From Deltaproteobacteria bacterium UBA5205 (GTDB lineage Bacteria; Desulfobacterota; Syntrophorhabdia; Syntrophorhabdales; Syntrophorhabdaceae), in NCBI GenBank assembly GCA_002412715.1, contig DHVP01000037.1:7624-71623 (forward strand): a stretch of DNA of 64,000 nt. The letters run 5' to 3'. Below the pieces are notes generated by a model. That model searched no databases. It saw only the letters and a list, made by a program, of their open reading frames with translations, and was not told the DNA's origin. Positions 44,218 to 52,398 of the stretch are shown here, in pieces (the stretch's first letter is position 1; the number at the start of each line of letters is the position of its first letter). Position numbers and translations under genes: made by a program.

Positions 44218-44963
44218 TTCACACACTCCTCGTAACCCAGCTGACCTATGCATTGAAAGATCTCCCGGGGATTGCCTGCGCATGCGAGTACACCGTTAAA
44301 GAGCACCTGACCCTTGTCGGCCGGTACGTAATCAAGGATATACCCGGTGTGGGTGATGATGAGCCCCATCTTGGTCCTCTCCTTCCATTTCCGGGCGACG
44401 GGTTTTGTGTTCCCCGCCCTGGGGGATTCCTTTTCAAGTATCTGGGCTATCGTCGTGCCGATAAGGGCCATATTCTCAATGTCTACCCCGGATTCAGGCT
44501 CGTCGAAGAGCATGAGATCGGGGTTCTGGGCCTTGAGCTGGAGCAGTTCGGAGCGTTTGATCTCGCCCCCGGAAAAACCGGCATTGATATCCCTGTCGAG
44601 GAAATCCTCGAAGTTGAGAGACCGCGCCATTTCCCCTGCGTCAATCGTTCTCTTTGCGCAGATATCAAGCACCTGCCTCGTCTTCAGGCCGTTTATCGTG
44701 GGCGGACGCTGGTAGGACATGCCTATGCCGAGGGCTGCGCGTTCATTGATGGGGGCATGGGTGATGTCCGTCCCCCCGAAGGTGATCTTTCCTTTCTTGA
44801 CAACATACTGGGGGTAACCCATGATCGTCATGAGAAGGGACGTTTTACCGGACCCGTTGGGACCGAAGAGTATATGAGTCTCCCCCGGCCTGATCTGGAG
44901 ATCGATGTCTTTGAGAAGGGTCCTGCCTGCCAGTTCTACCTGGAGATCTTCGATGATCAACAT
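44205..44963 (-). CDS. SufC-type ABC ATPase (SmsC-like)
   Basis: Soluble ABC ATPase of 252 residues that powers conformational changes of the Suf scaffold. Walker A FGPNGSGKTSL, Q-loop YQRPPT, signature FSGGEIKRSELLQ, Walker B LMLFDEPESGVD and switch His in IITHTGYI are all visible. First gene of the operon smsC-smsB-DUF362(-polyferredoxin), with ribosome site AAGGAG and a promoter at 45000-45027. Confidence 0.92.
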   Translation of the reverse strand: MLIIEDLQVELAGRTLLKDIDLQIRPGETHILFGPNGSGKTSLLMTIMGYPQYVVKKGKITFGGTDITHAPINERAALGIGMSYQRPPTINGLKTRQVLDICAKRTIDAGEMARSLNFEDFLDRDINAGFSGGEIKRSELLQLKAQNPDLMLFDEPESGVDIENMALIGTTIAQILEKESPRAGNTKPVARKWKERTKMGLIITHTGYILDYVPADKGQVLFNGVLACAGNPREIFQCIGQLGYEECVKCTL

Positions 44964-44999
44964 GGCCGTCTCCTTTTTAAAAGCTCTAAAATCTTACTC

Positions 45000-45027
45000 A
45001 ATCTAATTATTCTATTCTGTTTGTCAA
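45000..45027 (-). promoter_or_regulatory. Predicted promoter of the smsC-smsB operon
   Basis: A perfect TTGACA (45027-45022), a 16-base spacer and TAGATT (45005-45000) on the minus strand, about 40 bases before smsC. No clear IscR/Rrf2-type palindrome is visible. Confidence 0.55.
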
Positions 45028-45118
45028 TGGTCGAGGCCCCCATACTTCTCCTGTGAACATAATTCAAGGAATGGACAGGCGGGATGTGATGCGTTTTATC
45101 TGCGTCCTCGGTGTCTCC

Positions 45119-45175
45119 TTATCTTATCCCGCATTTACGGACCCTGAAGAGTCGAAAAGCTTTCCGATAAGATAA
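45119..45175. repeat. 10-bp inverted repeat TTATCTTATC / GATAAGATAA
   Basis: TTATCTTATC (45119-45128) and GATAAGATAA (45166-45175) are perfect inverted copies 37 bases apart, between the smsC promoter and the end of the DUF763 gene. Each arm is itself a tandem of GATAA. It could be a regulator site or a long-loop hairpin; there is no T-run. Confidence 0.6.
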
Positions 45176-45197
45176 AGACAGTTTCGCGTTTCGCTTC

Positions 45198-46259
45198 TCA
45201 GATTTTTGCCATTCTCCTGAAGGCGTCCATCTTGTCGCGGTCGCCCATTTTTGCCTTGTCTATGCAGGTTTTGAGGAAATCGATGGAATGTTCGTAGGTC
45301 GGCCTGTCGACGGGGAAGGGGTATCCGTCCTTTCCGCCGTGGGCGAAGCTGAAGCGGGCGGGATCCTTAAAACTCGGCGGCGCGTTGTAGACCAGTTCCG
45401 ACACAAGGGCGAGGGCGCCCATCGTCCTTGGACCGACGCCGCGTATTTCGATGAGGTCTCTGAAAGATTGAGGATGTGCCTCATGGATTGCTTTAAAGGC
45501 CTTTACGAGGCGCCCCGTGTTGACATCACCGGCCGATATGTAGTGGCGCTTCGGCATGGCCAGGGCGACGTCGTGCCATGTCTCGGTCATCTTGTCGGGG
45601 TCTTCCGCAGCAAAATCAACGATCGCGTTTCTTGCTTCCCGGCTCTGACCGGCAACGAAATTAAGGACTTCCTGCGTGCGGTCGCAGGTGATGCCCGTGT
45701 GAGGATCTGACATGATATCGAGATTGTCACGCCAGAGCCATTGGTAGCGCCGGGCATCTTTCTTTTCACCCGACATTCCCTGCTGGATGATGGCCCAGGA
45801 GCCGTCGGGCGTGAAGATGAATGTGTGGTGATAGAGGCTGTAGCCGTCCTGAACGGCGGTGTTGTCTATTTTGGCGCAAAGCCTGCTCATTGTTATCATA
45901 TCGGAGACGTCGATGCCCCATCTTTCACCGTAATGCCGGATATCATCAGGCGTTTTGATGGCGCGTTTTGCCTTGCCCCCGCATACGGCCAGCGGCACGT
46001 CATCGCCAAGCGTGGTCAGGCCTTCCTTCAGAGCACCGCAAAGTGTCGTTGTCAGGCCGCTCGAATGCCAGTCAAAACCGACGACGCACCCCAATGCCTG
46101 GAACCAAAGGGGGTCGGCAAGCCGGGTAAGAAGCTCTCGGGTCCCATACTCCATGACGATGATCTCGGTGAGAGCACCGCAAAGGCGCTTCATTTTGTCA
46201 AAAAGCCACGCAGGTGCCCTTCCGGTGTGCAGCGGTAACGACGTAACGGAACGTTTCAT
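45198..46259 (-). CDS. DUF763 domain protein
   Basis: 353 residues matching DUF763 from the first line (KRSVTSLPLHTGRAPAWLFDKMKRLCGAL) to the HDVALAMPKRHYI core and a helix-hairpin-helix-like IRGVGPRTMGALALVSEL, a motif known from DNA-binding proteins. The family is best known in archaea and thermophilic or anaerobic bacteria; its function is unknown, with links to DNA repair suggested by the HhH-like segment. The start ATG overlaps the stop of the nucleotidyltransferase gene by four bases. Confidence 0.85.
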   Translation of the reverse strand: MKRSVTSLPLHTGRAPAWLFDKMKRLCGALTEIIVMEYGTRELLTRLADPLWFQALGCVVGFDWHSSGLTTTLCGALKEGLTTLGDDVPLAVCGGKAKRAIKTPDDIRHYGERWGIDVSDMITMSRLCAKIDNTAVQDGYSLYHHTFIFTPDGSWAIIQQGMSGEKKDARRYQWLWRDNLDIMSDPHTGITCDRTQEVLNFVAGQSREARNAIVDFAAEDPDKMTETWHDVALAMPKRHYISAGDVNTGRLVKAFKAIHEAHPQSFRDLIEIRGVGPRTMGALALVSELVYNAPPSFKDPARFSFAHGGKDGYPFPVDRPTYEHSIDFLKTCIDKAKMGDRDKMDAFRRMAKI

Positions 46260-47617
46260 TTCTTCTTCAAAAATCCCCTGGCAAACTTCAGTGCTTCATC
46301 ACGGTTTGTTATTTCGCCTGCTATCTGTTTGTCACGAACGGTGTCAAGGCACCTGCCGAGAAGCGGTCCCTCTTTAAAGCCGGCCGCGAGAAGATCGTTG
46401 CCCGACAGAAGGCGGGGGAGCGGTTCTTCTTTCGATTCATGCCAGGCCGCCATGATGGCGCCGCAATTTTGAATGACCTGCCGCGTCGAAGGATTTTCCT
46501 CTCCTCCGGAGCTGCCGTACATGTCGCACAGAGTGAGTGCAATGAGCTGCGGTGTGAGATCACCCATTTTGTAGATGAGTCTTCTGACGGCCTTTTCCGT
46601 AGCGTCAGAAGAACTGATGAGGAAGATGCGCATGTGATTTTCTATGAGGGTGGTTATCCGTTTCATTTCCTGTGTGCTGAAACGGAGCCTTTCCATGATG
46701 ATGGCGGCTATTTCCTTCGACAGTCGTTCGTGATGGAAAAAATGGACGAGTCCTTTATCGTAATCGTAAGAATAGGTATGGGCCTTTCCCAGGTCGTGAA
46801 ACAGGAGGGCATAACCCACGTCCTTGACCGACAGCGGATCGGGTAGATAGCGTGCGGCGCGGGTGTGCAGAAAAGAAAACCCCAGCATGGTGTGACCGAA
46901 GGTCTCCAGGGAGAATCTCTTTTCCACATCCATTTCGCGAAGGGCCGCAAGTTCCGGAAAAAGCTCGAAGGTAAGCCCCGTTTTCGTGAGGATGTCCATG
47001 CCTCGATCGACGCCGTCTGAAAGCATGATGAGGTCCAGTTCGTACTTGACCCTTTCCGGCGCCGTTATTTTGATGAGGGCCCTCGATGATGTCATGGCCT
47101 CGATCAGCTCCGGATCGAGGACAAAGTCCTCAAGAGCGGTGAAATGCCGGACTGCCTTGAGCATTCGCAGTGGGTCGCTTGCGATGGTGTCCCGCTGGGG
47201 ATACCGGATGAGCCGTCGTTCGATGTCCTCGAGGCCGCCAAGGGGATCGATGATTGAGCCCCGCCGTACATCAAAAGCGATGGCGTTCATTGTAAAATCC
47301 CTTCTGACGAGGTCTTTTTGGATGGTCCCTTCCAGGATGGTGACGTCAAGGACCGTTTTTTCCGTGACGATCCGGTGTGTCTGGATGGGTTTTTTACCGA
47401 GAAGGAATGACCGCCTGCCGAGAAACTGCTCAAGACGCCTCAAGTCATCGGCATCGGACAGGGCAAGATCGTAATCCCGCGGTTGTCTGCCAAGGGTGAG
47501 TTCCCGTATCGCCCCTCCCACGAGAAAAACCTCTCCCGTGAAGGGAAAAACAGCCAGTTTGCTTAAGATGTCGCCGCCGCTGATTAACCGGGCGAGGGCC
47601 TGATGAGAAATCCCCAA
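46256..47617 (-). CDS. CCA-adding-type tRNA nucleotidyltransferase with HD domain
   Basis: 453 residues. The class II nucleotidyltransferase head (LVGGAIRELTLGRQPRDYDLAL with the DxD pair, RRDFTMNAIAFD, the RLIRYP neck) is followed by an RNA-binding part and an HD phosphohydrolase domain (LFHDLGKAHTYS, HHERLSKEIAA). It could be a full CCA-adding enzyme, an A-adding partner of a CC-adding enzyme, or a poly(A) polymerase; both tRNA genes here encode CCA, so it would act in repair. The start is TTG 47617, three bases after the upstream stop codon. Confidence 0.88.
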   Translation of the reverse strand: MGISHQALARLISGGDILSKLAVFPFTGEVFLVGGAIRELTLGRQPRDYDLALSDADDLRRLEQFLGRRSFLLGKKPIQTHRIVTEKTVLDVTILEGTIQKDLVRRDFTMNAIAFDVRRGSIIDPLGGLEDIERRLIRYPQRDTIASDPLRMLKAVRHFTALEDFVLDPELIEAMTSSRALIKITAPERVKYELDLIMLSDGVDRGMDILTKTGLTFELFPELAALREMDVEKRFSLETFGHTMLGFSFLHTRAARYLPDPLSVKDVGYALLFHDLGKAHTYSYDYDKGLVHFFHHERLSKEIAAIIMERLRFSTQEMKRITTLIENHMRIFLISSSDATEKAVRRLIYKMGDLTPQLIALTLCDMYGSSGGEENPSTRQVIQNCGAIMAAWHESKEEPLPRLLSGNDLLAAGFKEGPLLGRCLDTVRDKQIAGEITNRDEALKFARGFLKKK

Positions 47618-47620
47618 CCA

Positions 47621-48205
47621 CTAAACCTTGTCGGTAAAATCGACGAGCCCCCTGGAGATCCTCTTCAATGAATCGGTGATGTCAAGATAGAGATATGACG
47701 CCTGGGGCATACATATTCCCGTAATGAGCCGGTTCTGGTGAACGATGGCCAGCTCTTCGATAGCCTTGAACATCTTTTCCGTATGCTGTCTTATGGAATC
47801 TCTGAGGCCGGGGTTTTTCGTGATGACATAATCCTTCGTGTCGCGAAACTGTTCCTGCATGATGGTATACAGGTCACGGATCTCTGAAAGCGCCTTTTCG
47901 CTGAAAAGGATATTGGACGCAACCTTCGCTTCCATCTTGTACATGAGGTTTTCGATGGCGAGAGCAATCGTTTGCAGCGCGGGGAGAAGCCTTACGTATT
48001 TCTTGTCAGCCTCGCTCTTCTCCTTTTCCTCGATGATCTTTTCGACGTAGGGAACGCGCGAAATGAGGAGATCTCCGAATTTCTTCTCGCACTCCTGTAT
48101 AAGACCCGCCTGCTGGGCGAAAAATCCTTTTTTAAGGTCATCAAGAATGGGGGTTGCCGTTTCGAACACATCCAGGAAACGCTGCATCAATTCTTTGTCT
48201 TCCAT
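47621..48205 (-). CDS. PhoU-like helical protein
   Basis: 194 residues, all alpha-helical by eye, resembling the PhoU-like domain that follows Na/Pi-cotransporter proteins (LQTIALAIENLMYKMEAKVASNILFSEKALSEIRDLYTIMQEQFRDTKDY). A role in phosphate or metal handling is the family norm, but no transporter is adjacent. It is followed directly by the nucleotidyltransferase gene, three bases apart, so it heads a three-gene operon. Confidence 0.65.
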   Translation of the reverse strand: MEDKELMQRFLDVFETATPILDDLKKGFFAQQAGLIQECEKKFGDLLISRVPYVEKIIEEKEKSEADKKYVRLLPALQTIALAIENLMYKMEAKVASNILFSEKALSEIRDLYTIMQEQFRDTKDYVITKNPGLRDSIRQHTEKMFKAIEELAIVHQNRLITGICMPQASYLYLDITDSLKRISRGLVDFTDKV

Positions 48206-48350
48206 CGTTCCTCCATTTTCCGTAGAATCTTTACCGTATTTTATAGCATAGAAGGGCCTGCCTGTCAGCTCTGAACGGCAAAAAGATACATGTGTGCCGG
48301 TGAAACGGTCGAGCGGCAGGCTCCGTTCTTATATTGGAAGCAGTGTCCGT

Positions 48351-48605
48351 CTATGTCAGGAGATATATGACGTCGTGTTCCCGGACCCTTTCTTTTACTT
48401 TGATGCCCGCGTCCGTCCCCGCGCCGGCCTTCGGGACATTCTCATGCTCGACCTGCATCGATTCGATGTCTTCCTCGAGGTCGGTCGAGTGCCCCTTTAT
48501 TCTAATGCGGTCACCCACCTTGAGCTCTCCCTCGGTGATCCTGATGGCTGCCACCCCGATCTTGGCAAAATACCGGACAACAACACCAATGGCTTTCTCT
48601 TCCAT
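48351..48605 (-). CDS. Small EF-Tu domain-2-like protein
   Basis: 84 residues that look like an isolated beta-barrel domain 2 of translational GTPases (AIGVVVRYFAKIGVAAIRITEGELKVGDRIRIKGHSTDLEEDIESMQVEHENVPKAGAG without a G domain). Such stand-alone proteins are known in anaerobes and archaea as elongation-factor-like; the function is unknown. AAGGAGG seven bases before the ATG is near perfect, so the protein is probably well made. Divergent from mnmG. Confidence 0.82.
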   Translation of the reverse strand: MEEKAIGVVVRYFAKIGVAAIRITEGELKVGDRIRIKGHSTDLEEDIESMQVEHENVPKAGAGTDAGIKVKERVREHDVIYLLT

Positions 48606-48738
48606 GGATATACCTCCTTATTTCCATCCTATCATGAAGATCGAAACAATTGAACAATAATAATAAAAGGATATGGATGAAGCGGCTGGAAAAGATGCGC
48701 GATTCCTGCTACAATATAAGGCTTTCGGACGAGCACGA

Positions 48739-50601
48739 ATGGACACTTTCGACATCATAATTATAGGGGCGGGTCATGCTGGTTGCGAGGCGGCGCTTGC
48801 AGCGACCCGGATGGGCGCCAGGACGCTTCTTCTGACCATCAACCTCGATCACATTGCGTTCATGTCCTGCAACCCGGCTGTCGGTGGTCTCGGCAAGGGC
48901 CACCTTGTCAGGGAGATCGATGCACTCGACGGTGAAATGGGCCTTAATGCGGACGCCGCGGGCATTCAGTTTAAGGTCCTGAACATGAAAAAGGGCCCCG
49001 CCGTCCGCGCCACGAGGATACAGACAGACATGGCCCGGTATGCGCGGCGGATGAAAAGAAGGTTGGAAGAGACCGGGAACCTCTCGATACGTCAGGGTGT
49101 CGTACAGAGACTGATGACTCAAAAAGGGGCCGTGGCGGGCGTGGAGACGGTTTTCGGCGAGCGGTTTTGGGCGCCGGCGGTCATCGTCACCACGGGCACC
49201 TTTCTTAAAGGGCTCGTCCATGTCGGGCTTGAACACTTCGAAGCAGGAAGACTGGGCGATATTCCCTCCGTGGGCTTGTCGGATAATCTTCGCGAGCTTG
49301 GTTTCCAGCTGGGCAGATTGAAGACGGGAACCTGTCCCAGGCTGGACGGCAGGACCATCGATTTTTCGAAGATGGCGCCTCAGCCAAGCGACGATCGGCC
49401 GGTTCCGTTCTCCTTCATGACGAAGAAGGTAGAGAACCGTTTGATGCCCTGCTATCTTGCCTATACGAATGAAAGGACGCACGAGGTGATCCGCACGGGT
49501 TTTAACCGTTCCCCTCTGTTCACGGGTGTCATCAAGGGCACGGGTGTCCGATATTGCCCGTCGATCGAAGACAAGATCGTGCGGTTTGACGAGAGGCCGA
49601 GGCACCGGATATTCATCGAGCCCGAGGGGCTTGATACCGTGGAGTATTATCCCAACGGTCTTTCGACAAGCCTGCCGCTCGATATCCAGGTGGCGATGGT
49701 AAGGACCGTCGAGGGCCTTGAAAAGGCGCGGATAACCCGGCCGGGTTACGGGATAGAGTACGATTTTGTCTATCCCACGCAGCTCTATCCGACCCTGGAG
49801 ACGAAACTCGTGAAAAACCTCTACTTCGCGGGACAGATAAACGGGACCACGGGATACGAGGAGGCCGCCGCGCTGGGGCTAATGGCAGGGATCAACGCCG
49901 CGCTCAGAATAGGGGGTGCCGGCGATTTTGTCCTCGGGCGCCACGAGGCATACATCGGCGTCCTCATCGACGATCTGGTGACAAAGGGTGTTGACGAGCC
50001 GTACCGGATGTTTACCTCGCGGGCCGAACACAGGCTTCTCCTGCGGGAAGACAACGCGGACCTGAGACTGACCGAAAAGGGCCGCGGGATAGGGGTTGTC
50101 GGCGAGGCGCGATACGGAATGGTTGTTGAAAAGCGAAGAAGAATTGATGAGGTCTTTGCACTCCTTCGAACCGTGCGCTTGCGGCCCACAAAGGAGACCC
50201 TGAAGATGCTTCGGAAAAATGGCATCGAGGGCATAATTAACCCGGTGACTCTCGAGGACCTCCTCAGGAAGTCCGGTGTCACCTTCGAAGATCTCAGGCA
50301 CATACACGACGGCTTGCAGGATGTTGACGCCGACGTTGCATACCAGGTTGAGGTCGATGTAAAATATCGCGGCTACACCGACCGTCAGCTTGAAATGGTT
50401 GCCAGAACTAAAAAGCTGGATGAGCGCACGATACCCCGGAATATCAATTATATGGAAGTGTCCGGACTTTCCCGGGAAGTCGTCGAGCGGTTCTCCAGGG
50501 TACAGCCGTGCACCCTGGGCCAGGCTTCGCGCATACCCGGTGTGACCCCTGCGTCGATTACCGCATTGCTCGTCCATTTTAAGAAGACGGGAACGCTTTG
50601 A
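48739..50601 (+). CDS. mnmG: tRNA uridine-5-carboxymethylaminomethyl modification enzyme MnmG
   Basis: FAD- and tetrahydrofolate-dependent enzyme that, with MnmE, installs cmnm5 at the wobble U of several tRNAs. 621 residues from MDTFDIIIIGAGHAGCEAAL, the family norm. FAD site GAGHAGCEAA, the conserved SCNPAVGGLGKGHLVREIDALDG block, the RTGTCPRLDGRTIDF-like segment (LKTGTCPRLDGRTID) and the C-terminal helical MnmE/tRNA-binding domain are present. The frame is open from 48673, but homologues start at 48739. First gene of mnmG, QueG-like, carA, carB. mnmE is not in the window. Confidence 0.97.
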   Translation: MDTFDIIIIGAGHAGCEAALAATRMGARTLLLTINLDHIAFMSCNPAVGGLGKGHLVREIDALDGEMGLNADAAGIQFKVLNMKKGPAVRATRIQTDMARYARRMKRRLEETGNLSIRQGVVQRLMTQKGAVAGVETVFGERFWAPAVIVTTGTFLKGLVHVGLEHFEAGRLGDIPSVGLSDNLRELGFQLGRLKTGTCPRLDGRTIDFSKMAPQPSDDRPVPFSFMTKKVENRLMPCYLAYTNERTHEVIRTGFNRSPLFTGVIKGTGVRYCPSIEDKIVRFDERPRHRIFIEPEGLDTVEYYPNGLSTSLPLDIQVAMVRTVEGLEKARITRPGYGIEYDFVYPTQLYPTLETKLVKNLYFAGQINGTTGYEEAAALGLMAGINAALRIGGAGDFVLGRHEAYIGVLIDDLVTKGVDEPYRMFTSRAEHRLLLREDNADLRLTEKGRGIGVVGEARYGMVVEKRRRIDEVFALLRTVRLRPTKETLKMLRKNGIEGIINPVTLEDLLRKSGVTFEDLRHIHDGLQDVDADVAYQVEVDVKYRGYTDRQLEMVARTKKLDERTIPRNINYMEVSGLSREVVERFSRVQPCTLGQASRIPGVTPASITALLVHFKKTGTL

Positions 50602-50620
50602 GCCCCCGAAAGAGGAAATA

Positions 50621-51286
50621 ATGCAGCACAATGAGAAGATTGAAAAATGGCTCCACGATCTTGAGGTTGACACCTCGGGAATTGCCGATATGTCGGTCTA
50701 TGGTGACGAGATCACCGGTATTGGCGACTTTACGGCCAGGGAGTTACCATTTGCCGTGTCTTTCGGTATTGTACTATCCGGAGGAGTCCTGGAAACCTTG
50801 AGGGACGGCCCGACCCAGTTGTACCTCCATCATTACCGCCAGCTGAACTACAGGCTTGACATGATCGGATATTTTCTCGGCAGATCGATAGAAAGGGAAG
50901 GCTTCAGGGCAATTCCTTTCGCTGCTTCTCAGGTGGTGGACTGGCAGCGCCAGAGAGGCCATATCAACCACAAGAAGATAGGAGTCATGGCGGGTCAGGG
51001 CTGGATAGGGCGGAACAACCTTCTCGTCCATCCCGTTTTCGGCGCCCGGGTCAGGTACAATACCGTTCTTACGGACATGCCTCTTCGCGCCAACCCGGCA
51101 CTTGATCAGGACTGCCGCGGGTGTGAAGCCTGCATAAGCGCCTGCCCAGCGGGCGCCATAAAGACGGAGCCATCCGGCTTCGACCACCTTGGATGTTATG
51201 ATATGTTGAACAGATTCAGAAAAGAGCGCAACATCGGCCATCACATATGCGGTGTCTGTGTGAAGATCTGCAGAGGGACACGATGA
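50621..51286 (+). CDS. Short QueG-like 4Fe-4S protein
   Basis: 221 residues. The N-terminal ~150 resemble the cobalamin-binding DUF1730 half of epoxyqueuosine reductase QueG (GVMAGQGWIGRNNLLVHPVFGARVRYNTVLTDMPL). Then come two cluster motifs, CRGCEACISACPAGAI and CGVCVKICRG. Compared with QueG (~350 or more) the HEAT-repeat tail that holds tRNA is missing, so it may be a QueG relative with another corrinoid-linked reduction. GAGGAAATA precedes ATG 50621. Its stop codon overlaps the carA start (ATGA). Confidence 0.75.
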   Translation: MQHNEKIEKWLHDLEVDTSGIADMSVYGDEITGIGDFTARELPFAVSFGIVLSGGVLETLRDGPTQLYLHHYRQLNYRLDMIGYFLGRSIEREGFRAIPFAASQVVDWQRQRGHINHKKIGVMAGQGWIGRNNLLVHPVFGARVRYNTVLTDMPLRANPALDQDCRGCEACISACPAGAIKTEPSGFDHLGCYDMLNRFRKERNIGHHICGVCVKICRGTR

Positions 51287-52398
51287 AGGCTTTCGTGGCA
51301 TTGGAAGACGGAACGGTCTTCGAAGGAAAGGGTTTTGGCCTCGAAGGAGAGAAAGAGGGCGAGATCGTCTTCAATACCAGCATGACGGGCTACCAGGAGA
51401 TCATGACAGATCCCTCGTATAAGGGGCAGATCGTGACCATGACCTATCCGCTCATCGGCAATTACGGTATTAATAATGATGACGTTGAATCCGACTCGCC
51501 CAAAGTGGAGGGTTTTATCGCCCGGGAATTCTCGCGGATCACGAGCAACTGGCGGGCAACCGGGAACCTGGAGGATTATTTCCGCAGGCACAATATCATT
51601 GCCGTGGAAGAGATAGATACCAGGGCGCTCACCCGCCACCTCAGGGTGCGCGGTGTCATGCGGGGCATTATATCCACGGCTGACCATGACCGGGACAATC
51701 TTGTGAGAAAGGCGAAGGGATCCCGGGGAATCGTCGGAATCGATCTCATTCAGGAGGTGACCTGCCGGGCACCTTACGAATTTGACGGCGAAGAAGGGGA
51801 CGACACGGGCAATGCCGCGCTTCATTGCGTGGTTATGGACTTCGGGGTCAAGAGGAACATCCTCAGGATACTGCACCGGAAAGGCTGCCGGGTCACCGTG
51901 GTACCTTCGTACACTAAGGCGGAGGAGATCATGGCCATGAGACCCGACGGTGTTCTCCTTTCCAACGGGCCGGGGGACCCCGAGGCGGTTCCCTATGCCA
52001 TCACCGAGATAAGAAAGCTCTTCGGCCGGCTGCCGATCTTCGGTATCTGTCTCGGTCAGCAGCTTCTGGGACTCGCCCTGGGTGGTAGGACGTACAAGCT
52101 CAAATTCGGCCACCGCGGCGCCAATCAGCCCATCAAGGAGATATCGACCGGCAAGGTATATATAACTTCGGAGAACCACGGTTTTGCCGTCGATGTCGAA
52201 TCCATAAAGGGGGAGGCCGTCCGGGTCACCCACGTGAACTTAAATGACGGCACCGCCGAAGGCATGGAACATGAGACATATCCCCTCTTTTCGGTCCAGT
52301 ACCATCCCGAGGCATCGCCGGGTCCTCACGATTCCTATGGTCTCTTCGAAAAGTTCAGGAAGATGATGGAGGCTTACAAAAAGGAAGGCAATGCCTAA
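51283..52398 (+). CDS. carA: Carbamoyl-phosphate synthase small (glutaminase) subunit
   Basis: Supplies ammonia from glutamine to CarB for pyrimidine and arginine synthesis. 371 residues: CPSase small-chain domain ([34 protein letters not shown]) and a class I amidotransferase domain with nucleophile Cys in [16 protein letters not shown] and His-Glu in YHPEASPGP. The start is ATG 51283, overlapping the previous stop by four bases; an upstream in-frame ATG at 51247 lies inside the QueG-like gene. It overlaps carB by eight bases. Confidence 0.97.
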   Translation: MKAFVALEDGTVFEGKGFGLEGEKEGEIVFNTSMTGYQEIMTDPSYKGQIVTMTYPLIGNYGINNDDVESDSPKVEGFIAREFSRITSNWRATGNLEDYFRRHNIIAVEEIDTRALTRHLRVRGVMRGIISTADHDRDNLVRKAKGSRGIVGIDLIQEVTCRAPYEFDGEEGDDTGNAALHCVVMDFGVKRNILRILHRKGCRVTVVPSYTKAEEIMAMRPDGVLLSNGPGDPEAVPYAITEIRKLFGRLPIFGICLGQQLLGLALGGRTYKLKFGHRGANQPIKEISTGKVYITSENHGFAVDVESIKGEAVRVTHVNLNDGTAEGMEHETYPLFSVQYHPEASPGPHDSYGLFEKFRKMMEAYKKEGNA

